64,000 nt of DNA, from positions 1 to 64,000 of the forward strand of contig NZ_POJD01000287.1 of the NCBI RefSeq assembly GCF_002960445.1. Direction: 5' to 3'. Positions 40,945 through 51,432 of the stretch are shown here, piece after piece (within the stretch, counting starts at the first letter, position 1; each line of letters starts with the position of its first letter). The position numbers and the translations under genes were made by a program. Below the pieces are notes generated by a model, which was given only the letters and a program-made list of their open reading frames with translations, was not told the origin of the DNA and did no database searches. This DNA comes from Streptococcus suis. Its GTDB lineage: Bacteria > Bacillota > Bacilli > Lactobacillales > Streptococcaceae.

Positions 40945-43334
40945 CACATCATATTCTGTGGTTCATTGTCAATAATCAGCCGCAAATCTTGATTTTCTCT
41001 CTCCTGTGTCCAATCCAAAATCTGATTGAGCACCTCTTCCAACCGGTCTTCATGCCGGTATTTCAAGATAATCTGGTAGTGGTAGAGATTATGGGTTCTG
41101 GCAATGGGCTTGGGCGTCGGTCCCAGGATTTGAATTGAATCTGTTAAGTGTTGACGTAGAAAGGCTACAGTTTCATAGGCTTTTTTCACGACAAATTCTT
41201 CCGACTTGTGCGAAAATGTTAATCCAACTGTGAAATAGTAAGGCGGATAGCCAAGATTTTTCCGAATGCCCATCTCATAACGATAGAAACCTTCATAGTC
41301 CTGCTCTTTGGCAAAGGCAATAGCATAGTGGTTTGGGTTGTAGGTCTGAATTAAGACCTCCCCCTCCTTATCTGCCCGACCAGCCCGACCAGCTACCTGA
41401 GTTAGCAACTGGAAGGTTCGCTCAGAAGAACGAAAATCAGGCAAATTGAGGGCCGTATCAGCATTGAGCACCCCAACCAAGGTGACATTTGGAAAATCCA
41501 AGCCCTTGGCAATCATCTGGGTTCCCAGAAGAATATCCGCATCTCCTCGACCAAAGCGTTCTAGTAAGTCCTCGTGAGCCCCTTTTTTCTTTGTGGTATC
41601 TACGTCCATCCGCAAAATTCTAGCCTCTGGCAAGAGCTCCTGTAACTCATCGTAGGCCTTTTGCGTACCAGTTCCATAATAGCGAATGGAACGACTTTGA
41701 CAGTTTGGACAAGTCTGGGGAATTCCTTTTTGAAAACCACAGTAGTGGCAATTCATGGTTTTTGTATCCATGTGAAGCGTTAGGGAAATATCACAGTTAG
41801 GACATTGGTCCACAGTCCCACAATCCCGACACATAACAAAAGAAGAATAGCCTCGGCGGTTCAACATAAGAACGACCTGCTCCTTACGAGCCAACTTTTC
41901 TTTTATCTTTTCAATCAAAACAGGGGTAAAATTACTAGCCTCCTGCTGACCAATGTAATCACGGAAATCCACAACTTTCACTTCTGGAATACGAGCCAAG
42001 GGATTGGCCCTCTGGTTAAGAGTAAGTCTTCCATAAACTCCGCGACTAGCCCGAGCCCGTGTTTCAAGGCTAGGCGTAGCTGAACCCAAAACCAGAGTCG
42101 CTCGATTGTAGTCTGCCCGCAACTTTGCCACATCACGCGCATGATAGCGTGGATTGCTGTCCTGCTTGTAGGTCGCCTCATGCTCCTCATCAATGATGAT
42201 AACACCCAAATTGGTCAGAGGGGCAAAGATGGCCGAGCGAGCCCCGACAACTACTTGGGCATTGCCTGCCTCAATCTTCCGCCACTCGTCATACTTCTCT
42301 CCATCAGACAGTCCAGAGTGGAGAATGGCAACCTTCTGACCAAAACGAGAGATGAAGCGATTGGTCATCTGAGGGGTCAAGGAAATTTCAGGCACCAGCA
42401 TAATAGCTGTTTTTTCCATTTTCAAGACCTGGTCAATGACCTGGAGATAGACCTCCGTCTTCCCAGAACCTGTCACTCCTTGAAGAAGAAAGGTCTGGCT
42501 TTCCTGACCGATAGAGGCTACAATCTCCCGAACCGCAATCGCCTGCTCTGGATTCAAATCCAAGGCTTGCGTTTTTTCCACCTTATCAAAAACTCCCTGA
42601 GTCCGCAAAACTTCCTCTTCCCATACTTCTATATAGCCCTTTTCTTGGAAATAGCGGAGCGTATCAGCTGAATAGTCCAATTTTAGATTTGAAAGGAGCT
42701 GGTCTTCCGAGTGTTCCAGCAAAAATTCCCTTAACTGCTGCCGTTTTTTAGCCCGATTACTGATTTCTGCTTCTCGTAATTTCTCCAGACAAACCCGATA
42801 CCATTTTTCTGTCTTGATTTGCTTTTTATCCTTGGCCACATAGTCAACCAAGATTTTTCCAGACTGGGCCAGACGCATGATTTTTCCTTGCTCTTTCACG
42901 TCTAAGTCAGAAAAACGAATCTGGTCCTTATCACCGAACAGACTGACCTGCTCTGCTGTTTCCAAGCCAAGCCCCGGTCTGAGTAATTTGTCATAGGTCG
43001 AATTGAGCAAGCTGGGCAGCATGGATTTTAAGAGTGTAATTTTATAGGAGAAGACCGACTTTCTCATCTGGTCAGCCAACCAAAATTGCTCTTGATTGAG
43101 AACAGGACTATAGTCCAAGACTTCTACAATCTCTTTCAACTCCTGCAAATCAAGCCTATCATCTTCATCAATCAAGTTAACTACAATTCCTTGAATGAGG
43201 CGATTGCCTTTGCCAAAGGGAACATGGACTCGTACGCCAACCATGAGGCCCTCTTCCAAGTCAGCTGGAACTCGATAAGAATAAGCTTGATCCGTCTGCA
43301 TCAAAGGAACGTCTACAATGACCTCTGCTAACAT
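40944..43334 (-). CDS. priA: Primosomal protein N' (replication restart helicase)
   Basis: 796 residues. N-terminal DNA-binding domain, Walker A GVTGSGKTEVY, DEEH box (IIIDEEHEATYKQD), and two zinc-binding cysteine clusters (CRDCGTVDQCPNC and CHYCGFQKG..TCPNC). It reloads the replisome at collapsed forks. It follows rpoZ on the same strand, the conserved gmk-rpoZ-priA order of Firmicutes. Confidence 0.96.
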   Translation of the reverse strand: MLAEVIVDVPLMQTDQAYSYRVPADLEEGLMVGVRVHVPFGKGNRLIQGIVVNLIDEDDRLDLQELKEIVEVLDYSPVLNQEQFWLADQMRKSVFSYKITLLKSMLPSLLNSTYDKLLRPGLGLETAEQVSLFGDKDQIRFSDLDVKEQGKIMRLAQSGKILVDYVAKDKKQIKTEKWYRVCLEKLREAEISNRAKKRQQLREFLLEHSEDQLLSNLKLDYSADTLRYFQEKGYIEVWEEEVLRTQGVFDKVEKTQALDLNPEQAIAVREIVASIGQESQTFLLQGVTGSGKTEVYLQVIDQVLKMEKTAIMLVPEISLTPQMTNRFISRFGQKVAILHSGLSDGEKYDEWRKIEAGNAQVVVGARSAIFAPLTNLGVIIIDEEHEATYKQDSNPRYHARDVAKLRADYNRATLVLGSATPSLETRARASRGVYGRLTLNQRANPLARIPEVKVVDFRDYIGQQEASNFTPVLIEKIKEKLARKEQVVLMLNRRGYSSFVMCRDCGTVDQCPNCDISLTLHMDTKTMNCHYCGFQKGIPQTCPNCQSRSIRYYGTGTQKAYDELQELLPEARILRMDVDTTKKKGAHEDLLERFGRGDADILLGTQMIAKGLDFPNVTLVGVLNADTALNLPDFRSSERTFQLLTQVAGRAGRADKEGEVLIQTYNPNHYAIAFAKEQDYEGFYRYEMGIRKNLGYPPYYFTVGLTFSHKSEEFVVKKAYETVAFLRQHLTDSIQILGPTPKPIARTHNLYHYQIILKYRHEDRLEEVLNQILDWTQERENQDLRLIIDNEPQNMM

Positions 43335-43403
43335 AGAACCTCCTCTCTTTCAATAATTATAAGTGAAAAGAAACCCGGATGGCAAAACCAACCGAGTTTT
43401 CTA

Positions 43404-43718
43404 TTAGATCTTTTCGCCTTCTTCTTTTTCTTTTGCGATTTGTTCTTTGATTTTCTTCTCTTCCTCTTCTGCCAAACGCTTCGCTTCTTCCGCACGGCGA
43501 CGAACTGCCTCACGTTTTGCTTCTGGATCTGGGTGAATAACCACATTGCCTGATTCAATTTCTTCCAAAGCACGAAGGGTTGACTTTACGGAAGTAAATT
43601 CTTGAGTTGGTTTTGCGCCAGCTTCTAATTCATGGGCACGTTTTGCCTCAAGAATGACCAAGGAATACTTAGATGGTACCTTGTCCAACAAGGTATCGAT
43701 AGATGGTTTCAACATCAT
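43404..43718 (-). CDS. rpoZ: RNA polymerase omega subunit
   Basis: 104 residues, the usual streptococcal length. It has [27 protein letters not shown] (in parts), the conserved omega fold, and a highly charged Glu/Lys-rich C-terminal tail. It helps assemble and stabilise RNA polymerase. It lies 32 nt after gmk and 69 nt before priA. Confidence 0.95.
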   Translation of the reverse strand: MMLKPSIDTLLDKVPSKYSLVILEAKRAHELEAGAKPTQEFTSVKSTLRALEEIESGNVVIHPDPEAKREAVRRRAEEAKRLAEEEEKKIKEQIAKEKEEGEKI

Positions 43719-43750
43719 AGTTCTATTCTCTACTTTCTGTTAAGGTTCTG

Positions 43751-44486
<736 letters not shown>

Positions 44487-44490
44487 TGCA

Positions 44491-46104
44491 CTATTTAGCA
44501 ATATCTGTCGCTCTTGTTTCACGAATGACAGTAATCTTGATATTTCCTGGATAATCCAAGTTATTCTCAATTTTTTCACGAACATCGTGGGCCAAGATAG
44601 TGATTTGATCATCTGAAATTCTATTTGGATGAACAATAATCCGTACTTCACGGCCTGCTTGAATAGCATACGATTGTTTAATTCCATCGAAGCTATTAGC
44701 AATTTCTTCCAGGTCTTGTAGGCGTTTGATATAGGCCTCCATAGACTCACGGCGAGAACCTGGACGAGCTGCACTCAAGGCATCCGCTGCTGCTACAATA
44801 ACTGCGATAGTACTTGTAGCCTCGACATCACCATGGTGACTGGCGATAGTGTTGACCACAATCGGATGTTCCTTGTACTTCTTAGCCAACTCTGTACCAA
44901 TTTCAACGTGGCTACCATCTACCTCACGGTCAATGGCCTTACCAACATCATGGAGGAAACCTGCACGTCGAGCCAAGTTGACATTTTCACCCAACTCAGC
45001 AGCAAGGACACCTGCCAATTTAGCCACTTCAATCGAGTGACGGAGGACATTTTGACCATAAGATGTACGGAAATGCAAACGTCCCATAATCTTAATCAAA
45101 TCTGGGTGAAGGTTAGGTGCGCCAACTTCGTAAGCAGCAGCCTCGCCATACTCACGGATGCGATTGTCCATTTCCACACGGTGCTTTTCAACCAATTCCT
45201 CAATACGAGCCGGATGAATCCGACCATCTTGAAGCAAGGTTTCCATGGTCATACGAGCAATCTCACGACGAATGGGGTCAAAACCTGATAGGACAACCAC
45301 TTCCGGCGTATCATCAATGATAACATCGATACCGGTCAAACTTTCAAAGGTACGAATATTACGTCCTTCACGTCCGATAATCCGACCTTTCATGGCATCA
45401 TCTGGTAGATGAACAGAGGTAATAGTCTGCTCAGCTACATATTCACCTGAAATCCGTTGCATAGCCTGGGCCAACAAGTCCTTGGCCATCTTATCCGAAC
45501 GTTCTTTGACCTCACGCTCTGCATCTCGGATTTGAGTTGCAATCTCATGTGTCAACTTATCGCGTGTATCTGTCAGGATAATATCTTTCGCTTCTTCCTG
45601 ACTGAGTGCTGCCACGCGTTCTAATTCTAGAGCCTTTTGCTCTTCCAATTTAGCAACTTCTTGCTCACGCTCATCAATGTGTTTAGATTTATCCGTTAGA
45701 CTTTGTTCTTTTTGCTCCAAAGTCTTTTCTTTAGTCGTCAAATTGTCATCTTTTCGATCCAAATTGCTGGCACGTTCGGTCAAACGCACTTCAATTTGTT
45801 TCAATTCTTGACGCTCTGACTTAAATTCTTCTGCGATTTCTTCTCGGTACTTACGAGCCTCCTCCTTAGCTTCCAAGAGTAATTCTTTTTTCAAGGTCTG
45901 GCGGTCACGTTCAGCTGTTCTTAAAATAGCTTCTGCTGCTTCTTCCGCACGACCACGAACATTACTAGCTTCTTGTTCTGCATTTAAAAGGGTTAATTCT
46001 GCAGTTTCTTTTGCAGATTTCATCTTCAAAGAAATGGCAAAGTAGCCAATTACTAAACCAATGAGAGCAGAAACAAAAGTCACTACAAGTGTAATGATTT
46101 CCAT
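44491..46104 (-). CDS. rny: Ribonuclease Y
   Basis: 537 residues. N-terminal transmembrane helix ([18 protein letters not shown]), then a long coiled coil (about 30-200) rich in Glu/Lys, a KH domain ([18 protein letters not shown]) and an HD domain with [15 protein letters not shown]. It is the membrane-anchored endoribonuclease that starts mRNA decay in Firmicutes. A probable promoter (TTGTGA-17-TAAAAT) lies between it and the divergent luxS. Confidence 0.97.
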   Translation of the reverse strand: MEIITLVVTFVSALIGLVIGYFAISLKMKSAKETAELTLLNAEQEASNVRGRAEEAAEAILRTAERDRQTLKKELLLEAKEEARKYREEIAEEFKSERQELKQIEVRLTERASNLDRKDDNLTTKEKTLEQKEQSLTDKSKHIDEREQEVAKLEEQKALELERVAALSQEEAKDIILTDTRDKLTHEIATQIRDAEREVKERSDKMAKDLLAQAMQRISGEYVAEQTITSVHLPDDAMKGRIIGREGRNIRTFESLTGIDVIIDDTPEVVVLSGFDPIRREIARMTMETLLQDGRIHPARIEELVEKHRVEMDNRIREYGEAAAYEVGAPNLHPDLIKIMGRLHFRTSYGQNVLRHSIEVAKLAGVLAAELGENVNLARRAGFLHDVGKAIDREVDGSHVEIGTELAKKYKEHPIVVNTIASHHGDVEATSTIAVIVAAADALSAARPGSRRESMEAYIKRLQDLEEIANSFDGIKQSYAIQAGREVRIIVHPNRISDDQITILAHDVREKIENNLDYPGNIKITVIRETRATDIAK

Positions 46105-46232
46105 ATTTCTACCTCTTTTTTAAATTCGATTTTCACAAAATCTGTATCTATTTTACCATAATTGAACCGATTTCACAATTCCAAATTAACAAATATGTTA
46201 TAATAAATTCATCACATAGTTTGGAGGAACAA

Positions 46233-46715
46233 ATGAAAAAAGAAGTTACCGTTGAAAGTTTTGAATTGGACCACACTATTGTAAAGGCTCCTTATGTCCG
46301 CATGATTTCAGAAGAAGTTGGTCCAAAAGGGGATATTATCACAAACTTTGATATCCGTCTAATTCAGCCCAATGAAAATGCCATGGATACAGCTGGTCTG
46401 CACACCATTGAACACCTCTTGGCTAAACTCATCCGTCAGCGGATTGACGGTCTGATTGACTGCTCACCCTTTGGATGCAGAACTGGTTTTCACATGATTA
46501 TGTGGGGCAAGCAAGATCCAGCAGAAATTGCTCAAGTCATCAAAGCGAGTTTGGAAGAGATCGCAGATGGCATTACTTGGGAGGATGTCCCTGGAACAAC
46601 CATTGAATCCTGTGGAAACTACAAGGACCACAGCCTACATTCAGCTAAAGAGTGGGCAAAATTGATTGTTTCACAAGGTATTTCAAGCGATGCCTTTGAA
46701 AGAAAACCGATTTAA
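46233..46715 (+). CDS. luxS: S-ribosylhomocysteine lyase
   Basis: 160 residues from the ATG at 46233, preceded by GGAGGAAC; an upstream TTG in frame overlaps the RBS. The metal ligands are His57 and His61 in HTIEHLLA and a later Cys ([10 protein letters not shown]); catalytic Cys82 is in FGCRTGF. It cleaves S-ribosylhomocysteine to homocysteine and the AI-2 precursor DPD. Homocysteine feeds MetE, encoded at 10.2 kb. Confidence 0.97.
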   Translation: MKKEVTVESFELDHTIVKAPYVRMISEEVGPKGDIITNFDIRLIQPNENAMDTAGLHTIEHLLAKLIRQRIDGLIDCSPFGCRTGFHMIMWGKQDPAEIAQVIKASLEEIADGITWEDVPGTTIESCGNYKDHSLHSAKEWAKLIVSQGISSDAFERKPI

Positions 46716-46728
46716 GAAGATAGGGTAT

Positions 46729-46757
46729 AAAAAAAGCGGTTCAACCGCTTTTTTTGT
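46729..46757. terminator. Bidirectional terminator between luxS and mapZ
   Basis: AAAAAGCGGT and ACCGCTTTTT arms around TCA at 46731-46753, A- and T-tracts on both sides of convergent genes. Confidence 0.9.
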
Positions 46758-46762
46758 TTTGC

Positions 46763-48199
46763 TTAATAATCCAAGGCATCCGAATGACCTGAGCCATTAC
46801 CAACAAAGTAACCTGTCTTACAGTTAATCGAGAAGAGATAGCTACCATCCGGTGTAAACATATTGTAATAACCATTTCCGTTAATGATGTTCACTTTTTC
46901 CAAGATATATTGGTTGCCTGTAATATAACCACGCTGTTGAGAAATAGCTACAATATTTTCTAAAATACCAGGGTTGAAAGTCCAAGCTTCATTGTTGACA
47001 TCGTCAATCATGGCTTGATTGTAAGGAACACGGCTGCGATCACGCTGTAGAGCAACTCCTTCTGGTACAGGAATTCCGTAAATAGTTGCTGCTCCACTAA
47101 TAGCACCAACAACGCTATCATTGACTACCGCACTCTCGGTTGAGGCTGGAGCAGTGGTTTCTGCAGATGCCGAAGCAGCCTGAGAGTTTTCAGCTGGAGC
47201 AGCAACAGCTGTGGCAGAGCTAGCAGCAACTTCCTGTTGAGAACGTCCAAAATTGACAACAGAAGCCAATAAGCTATCCACTGAGCTAATACCCGTGTTA
47301 GTAGCAGAAAGACTGGCTTCCGCTTTAACAGTGGCAGTGGTATCAATTTCACCATTTACGATAACTTCTTTATCAAATTGCCCATTGATTGCCTGAATAG
47401 CAGCAATGGCTTTTTCAAGATTATCATACTGTTCCTTGGCTTTTTTATAACTATCTGAATTTTTCTCCATCTTGTCCAAGAGGGCCTTCAACTCCGCCAA
47501 TTTACCAAACTCAGAATTCTTCAACTTTGTCAAACTACTATCTGTAAAGAAGCTAGCATAGAGTTGTTCAAAGGCTAGACTATTAGCATCTGCCGAGCTA
47601 CTTGCAGTGGTCGATGTCTGACTGCTGCTTGAACTACTAGCTGTTTCCGTGGTCGATTTATTCACTGAGTTCAACCACATGAAAGCCGTTGCTAAGATAG
47701 TGACAAAAAGAGCTGCTAAAGCTGACCAGAAATAGATTTTTTTCTTTCTATCCTTCTCAGCTTCCTCCGCCTGACCCCAATCATCCACTTCTTGTTCTCG
47801 GGAAACAGTCGCTATACTGTCAACCACTGCCGCACCTGCAACAATTGTTTCTTCCAAAGGAGCAGTCGGTACTTCTACCTCCTCAGTCACAGCCTTGCCA
47901 ACTGCAAGAATCTCATCAGTCACAGCCGTCGAAAGACTAGCTGTCTGAACATTCGTTTCTTCCCCATCGCCAGTAGGTTCTACCAGTGGCAAATGATTGA
48001 CCTTGGTTTCAAATTTCTGCGACTCAATCTCTGTCCGATGTTGCTTGATATAACGATCTAAAAGACTATCATCCTCAGTCACACCTGCTTCGATTTCCTT
48101 ATGTTTCTTTACGGCTTCTGCAATGGTTAAATCCTTAGCTACTTCAAAATCCAAAACTTTCTCATTTTCCAAGGGTAGCTTATTCTTATTTTCTTCCAC
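46763..48199 (-). CDS. mapZ: Mid-cell-anchored protein Z (division-site positioning)
   Basis: 478 residues. The cytoplasmic N-terminus (MEENKNKLPLENEKVLDFEV, later DDSLLDRYIKQHR) matches streptococcal MapZ/LocZ. One transmembrane helix (IYFWSALAALFVTILATAFMWL, about residues 153-174) is followed by a Ser/Thr/Ala-rich outer region and a compact C-terminal domain (YGIPVPEGVALQRDRS, NGNGYYNMFTPDGSYLF). MapZ marks the cell equator and guides FtsZ; the N-terminus is phosphorylated by StkP in S. pneumoniae. It follows the RNA methylase gene by 12 nt, the conserved streptococcal order. Confidence 0.9.
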   Translation of the reverse strand: MEENKNKLPLENEKVLDFEVAKDLTIAEAVKKHKEIEAGVTEDDSLLDRYIKQHRTEIESQKFETKVNHLPLVEPTGDGEETNVQTASLSTAVTDEILAVGKAVTEEVEVPTAPLEETIVAGAAVVDSIATVSREQEVDDWGQAEEAEKDRKKKIYFWSALAALFVTILATAFMWLNSVNKSTTETASSSSSSQTSTTASSSADANSLAFEQLYASFFTDSSLTKLKNSEFGKLAELKALLDKMEKNSDSYKKAKEQYDNLEKAIAAIQAINGQFDKEVIVNGEIDTTATVKAEASLSATNTGISSVDSLLASVVNFGRSQQEVAASSATAVAAPAENSQAASASAETTAPASTESAVVNDSVVGAISGAATIYGIPVPEGVALQRDRSRVPYNQAMIDDVNNEAWTFNPGILENIVAISQQRGYITGNQYILEKVNIINGNGYYNMFTPDGSYLFSINCKTGYFVGNGSGHSDALDY

Positions 48200-48211
48200 G
48201 ATATCCTCCTA

Positions 48212-49375
48212 TTATTTCTCTTCTACCATTTGACGCTTGACACGTTGACCAAAAAATTGATACAAATCTACTTTTAAGGTACCATTATATAATTTTCTCT
48301 TTTTATCAGCCTGCCTACCAAAACGCTTCTCGAATTGCTCATCACTGGTCAAAATAAACTTAGACCAGGTTTCTAAAGGCTCAAAGGTTTGCCCCATCTC
48401 ACGATACAGTGTGATGATTGCGTCGTCATCCAACAAACGTTCTCCATAAGGTGGATTTGAAATGATAACACCATTGATTTTATCCGTCCGCAAATCCTGA
48501 ACTCGCATCTGTTTGAAAACAATGTCCTGATCTACTCCAGCCGCAAAAGCATTTTTCTTGGCAATTTCAACCATACGAGCATCGATGTCTGAACCCGCAA
48601 TATCCAAGACCAAATCTGATTTAATAGCAGCCTGAGCTTCTTTTCGTACATCTGCCACTAACTGGTCATCAACCCATGGCCATTCTTCAAAAGCAAAGCT
48701 ACGTTTCAAGCCAGGAGCCATATTTTTTGCCAGCATAGCAGCTTCAATACAAAATGTCCCTGAACCACAGGTCGGATCGATGAGAGGCTTATCAGGATAC
48801 CAGTTGGACAGTTGCAAAATCGCTGCTGCCATATTTTCCTTGATCGGTGCTCCACCTTTTTCTACCCGATAACCACGTTTGAAGAGACTAGACCCAGTCG
48901 TATCAATCATGATTGTTGCTAGATCTTTCAAAATAGATACTTCAATCTTGAACTCTGCTCCAACTTCCTGGAGCGGCACTCCCTCTGGACGAGAGAAGTG
49001 TTTTTGTAATTTCTTAACAACTGCTTTTTTCGAAATAGCCTGTACACTCGGCTCATTGTGTAACTTGGATTTAACACACTTGGCCTTGGAAATTGGAAAC
49101 TTGCATCCCAAAGGCAGATAATTCTCCCAATCCAAACCAAAAACTCCTTGGAAAAGCTCTTCAAAGGTTCTTGCTGGAAATTGACCAACAATAATTTTTA
49201 TCCTGTCCGCCGAACGTAGCCAGAGGTTGGTTTCGATAATCGCCTTCACATCACCCTCGAATCGTACACGACCATTTTCCACCTGGCACTCATAGCCGAG
49301 ATTGCGAATTTCACGACCAACAACTGCCTCTAAGCCAGCTGCAGCGGTCGCAATCAATTCAAACTGTTTTTTCAT
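48212..49375 (-). CDS. THUMP-domain RNA guanine methyltransferase (YpsC/RlmL-N family)
   Basis: 387 residues. N-terminal THUMP RNA-binding domain (to about 165), then a Rossmann methyltransferase with DPTCGSGTFCIEAAM (SAM loop) and the catalytic ISNPPYGERL. Such enzymes methylate N2 of a guanine in 23S rRNA; the site cannot be assigned from sequence. It lies between rnpB and mapZ, as in other streptococci. Confidence 0.92.
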   Translation of the reverse strand: MKKQFELIATAAAGLEAVVGREIRNLGYECQVENGRVRFEGDVKAIIETNLWLRSADRIKIIVGQFPARTFEELFQGVFGLDWENYLPLGCKFPISKAKCVKSKLHNEPSVQAISKKAVVKKLQKHFSRPEGVPLQEVGAEFKIEVSILKDLATIMIDTTGSSLFKRGYRVEKGGAPIKENMAAAILQLSNWYPDKPLIDPTCGSGTFCIEAAMLAKNMAPGLKRSFAFEEWPWVDDQLVADVRKEAQAAIKSDLVLDIAGSDIDARMVEIAKKNAFAAGVDQDIVFKQMRVQDLRTDKINGVIISNPPYGERLLDDDAIITLYREMGQTFEPLETWSKFILTSDEQFEKRFGRQADKKRKLYNGTLKVDLYQFFGQRVKRQMVEEK

Positions 49376-49387
49376 TTTTTTCCTTCT

Positions 49388-49413
49388 AAAATAAAAGCTA
49401 GCAAAGCTAGCTA
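49388..49413 (-). terminator. Terminator of rnpB
   Basis: AGCTAGC (49396-49402) and GCTAGCT (49406-49412) around AAA, then TTTTATTTT on the minus strand. Confidence 0.8.
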
Positions 49414-49418
49414 CCTAT

Positions 49419-49805
49419 TTATGCAATTTTCTGTAAGCCATGTTTTGTTCCAGTGGCACTAGGTTCTACCACCTTCGATAATCATCTGTCTACTGTTTTC
49501 ACAGTCAGGATTTCAGTTCAATTCCATCCATCCCATGCCCCGACCAAAGTTTGGGTTGCTAGCTTGAGGGGTTTACCGCGTTCCATTTTTTACGTTTCCA
49601 TAAAAACTTCGTCACTGTGGCACTTTCAGGTCTACTTTGGCATATCTGATGACGTAGCCATTTTAACCGCCGTAACGTTACCAACGTCCCTAGGCTTATT
49701 GATTCGCCTAGCACAAACACTACCGGCATCGCAGCCAGTGCTAGCATGGACTTTCCTCATGGTTGAAACCTACCACGCGATTATCCAAAAATTGCACGCA
49801 ATTTC
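49419..49805 (-). ncRNA. rnpB: RNase P RNA (type B)
   Basis: The universally conserved GAGGAAAGTCC lies at 49758-49748, followed by ATGCTAGCAC as in Bacillus-type RNase P RNA. Further conserved parts are the TAAACCCC box and the 3' GCTTACAG segment. The ends pair as P1 (GCAATTTT near 49790 with AAAATTGC at 49430-49422). It is the catalytic RNA that trims tRNA 5' ends. It lies between gpsB and the methylase gene, its usual place in streptococci. The ends are estimates within about 10 nt. Confidence 0.93.
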
Positions 49806-49811
49806 TATCTA

Positions 49812-50138
49812 TCAGTCTTGAACGATTTGTTTGCCGAAGACTTCTTTCTCCAAACGATTTAAACGACGAAGAATATCAAAGTTTGTAGCCGAGGATGGAC
49901 GTTCCGTAGGAAGCACATCTTTTACTTCCTCAACAGCAGCAACTTTAGGAGTGTTTGCTACCTGAGCTTTCAAGCGAGCAATCTCGCCTTTCAACTCCTT
50001 GATAATAGCTTCGTAAGCATCATAATCCTTCATGATTTCATCTAAAAAGTCATTGACTTCATCTTGATCGTAGCCACGGAAACCGACTTTAAAATCTTGT
50101 TCAAAAATATCTTTAGTTGTAAATTTAATACTTGCCAT
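49812..50138 (-). CDS. gpsB: Cell division protein GpsB
   Basis: 108 residues: a DivIVA-like N-terminal coiled-coil domain (FTTKDIFEQDFKVGFRGYDQDEVNDFLD, read in parts) and a short helical C-terminus (LRRLNRLEKEVFG) that trimerises. GpsB links peptidoglycan synthases and StkP at the septum. It lies opposite pbp1A in the same locus, in line with its known role as a PBP partner. Confidence 0.95.
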   Translation of the reverse strand: MASIKFTTKDIFEQDFKVGFRGYDQDEVNDFLDEIMKDYDAYEAIIKELKGEIARLKAQVANTPKVAAVEEVKDVLPTERPSSATNFDILRRLNRLEKEVFGKQIVQD

Positions 50139-50208
50139 TTCTCTCTCCCATATCTAAAACATCACTAGTCCTATTATATTAAAAAAAATAGGGAAAAATC
50201 AAGTCAAA

Positions 50209-50748
50209 TCACTCAGAATTTGAAAAATTTTCTGCCACCTCATTCAGTTGTTCAAAGGTAAGCGTTTTTCTATCATACTCCTCTTTTTTTAAGACTTGAT
50301 GATATAAATATTTCAAGTTGGTTTCATTTTCAGCATCGTAAAACAGATAGATTCCGTCAGTATTATCCACTAAAAATTTATTGTAATCTTTAAACTGACC
50401 AGGATTCTCATAACGAGGGTAGGCATACTTAATGAAATCCGTCTGCTTAAAGCGCTGCAATTTCAGCTGGTTGGCTTCATTCCATTGTTCTCCATGATTT
50501 TCAAACATGAAGATGGTCGCTATTTGAAAACCATAACCTTCCGACCGCAAATCCTCTAAAACTTCTAAAGTCCAATATTCAAAGCCCAACTGACCTGTCA
50601 GAACAAACCAGGTCACTCCATCCTCCAAAATTCGAACAAGATCCTGCTTGATAGCCAATTTTATGATGGCTAGCCGCGGGTCCTTGTCTGAAAAAATCCC
50701 TAGCTCGGTATGTGTATATCCCCTTATCAAAAGGCTCTTAGTATGCAT
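50209..50748 (-). CDS. DUF1273 family protein (YpsA-like)
   Basis: 179 residues starting [19 protein letters not shown], with the SLOG-superfamily pattern ([19 protein letters not shown]). DUF1273/YpsA is encoded next to gpsB in many Firmicutes and affects cell division when overproduced in B. subtilis; a nucleotide or ADP-ribose ligand is suspected. Its biochemical function is unknown. It is divergent from recU and 70 nt upstream of gpsB on the same strand. Confidence 0.88.
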   Translation of the reverse strand: MHTKSLLIRGYTHTELGIFSDKDPRLAIIKLAIKQDLVRILEDGVTWFVLTGQLGFEYWTLEVLEDLRSEGYGFQIATIFMFENHGEQWNEANQLKLQRFKQTDFIKYAYPRYENPGQFKDYNKFLVDNTDGIYLFYDAENETNLKYLYHQVLKKEEYDRKTLTFEQLNEVAENFSNSE

Positions 50749-50751
50749 TCC

Positions 50752-50781
50752 TTGTACTCTTTTCTCTAATTGTGGTATAAT
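50752..50781 (+). promoter_or_regulatory. Promoter of recU-pbp1A
   Basis: TTGTAC (50752-50757), 18 nt, TATAAT (50776-50781), with the recU start 34 nt downstream. Confidence 0.65.
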
Positions 50782-50814
50782 ATGCTGATATTTATTTTAT
50801 CAAGAAGGAGTTCT

Positions 50815-51432
50815 ATGGTCAATTATCCTCATAAGATAGCTAAAAAAATCAATAGAACCAATTCTGTTTCATCTCAAAAAATTAGCTTCGCTAATCGGGG
50901 AATGTCCTTTGAAGCTGCTATCAATGATAGCAACCTTTACTATCTTGCTCACGAGATTGCGGTTATACATAAGAAACCTACTCCTGTGCAGATTGTAAAG
51001 GTTGATTATCCGAAGAGAAGCCGTGCGAAAATTGTAGAGGCCTATTTTCGACAGCCATCTACAACGGATTATTCAGGAGTCTTCAAAAAACATTATATCG
51101 ATTTCGAAGCCAAGGAAACGCGACAAAAAGCATCCATGCCCATGAAGAATTTTCATGAGCATCAGATTGAACACATGAAACAGGTTGTAAAGCAGGGTGG
51201 CGTATGCTTTGTTCTTCTTCACTTTTCAACGCTAAAAGAAACCTATCTCTTACCGGCTGTCCACTTGATTGAGTTTTATCAAACAGATAAGGGGAGTAAA
51301 TCTATGCCTCTCTCTTTCATTAGGCAATTTGGCTTTGAGGTTCAAATGGGACGTTTTCCTAGCGTACCTTATCTTGAAGTGGTTGAAAAAAATTTATTAG
51401 GTGGTGACTCTTTTGAAAACTACAAGTATTAA
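50815..51432 (+). CDS. recU: Holliday junction resolvase RecU
   Basis: 205 residues from the ATG at 50815, behind AAGAAGGAG; a longer frame to 50770 overlaps the promoter. It has [14 protein letters not shown], the metal-binding DFEAKETRQ segment, and C-terminal [13 protein letters not shown]. It cuts Holliday junctions during recombination. It is co-transcribed and overlaps pbp1A, a conserved pair in Firmicutes. Confidence 0.95.
   Translation: MVNYPHKIAKKINRTNSVSSQKISFANRGMSFEAAINDSNLYYLAHEIAVIHKKPTPVQIVKVDYPKRSRAKIVEAYFRQPSTTDYSGVFKKHYIDFEAKETRQKASMPMKNFHEHQIEHMKQVVKQGGVCFVLLHFSTLKETYLLPAVHLIEFYQTDKGSKSMPLSFIRQFGFEVQMGRFPSVPYLEVVEKNLLGGDSFENYKY

Noticed and set aside
49453..49821. 122-codon frame on the plus strand
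   Set aside because: It is the antisense of rnpB; the RNase P RNA signature is unambiguous.
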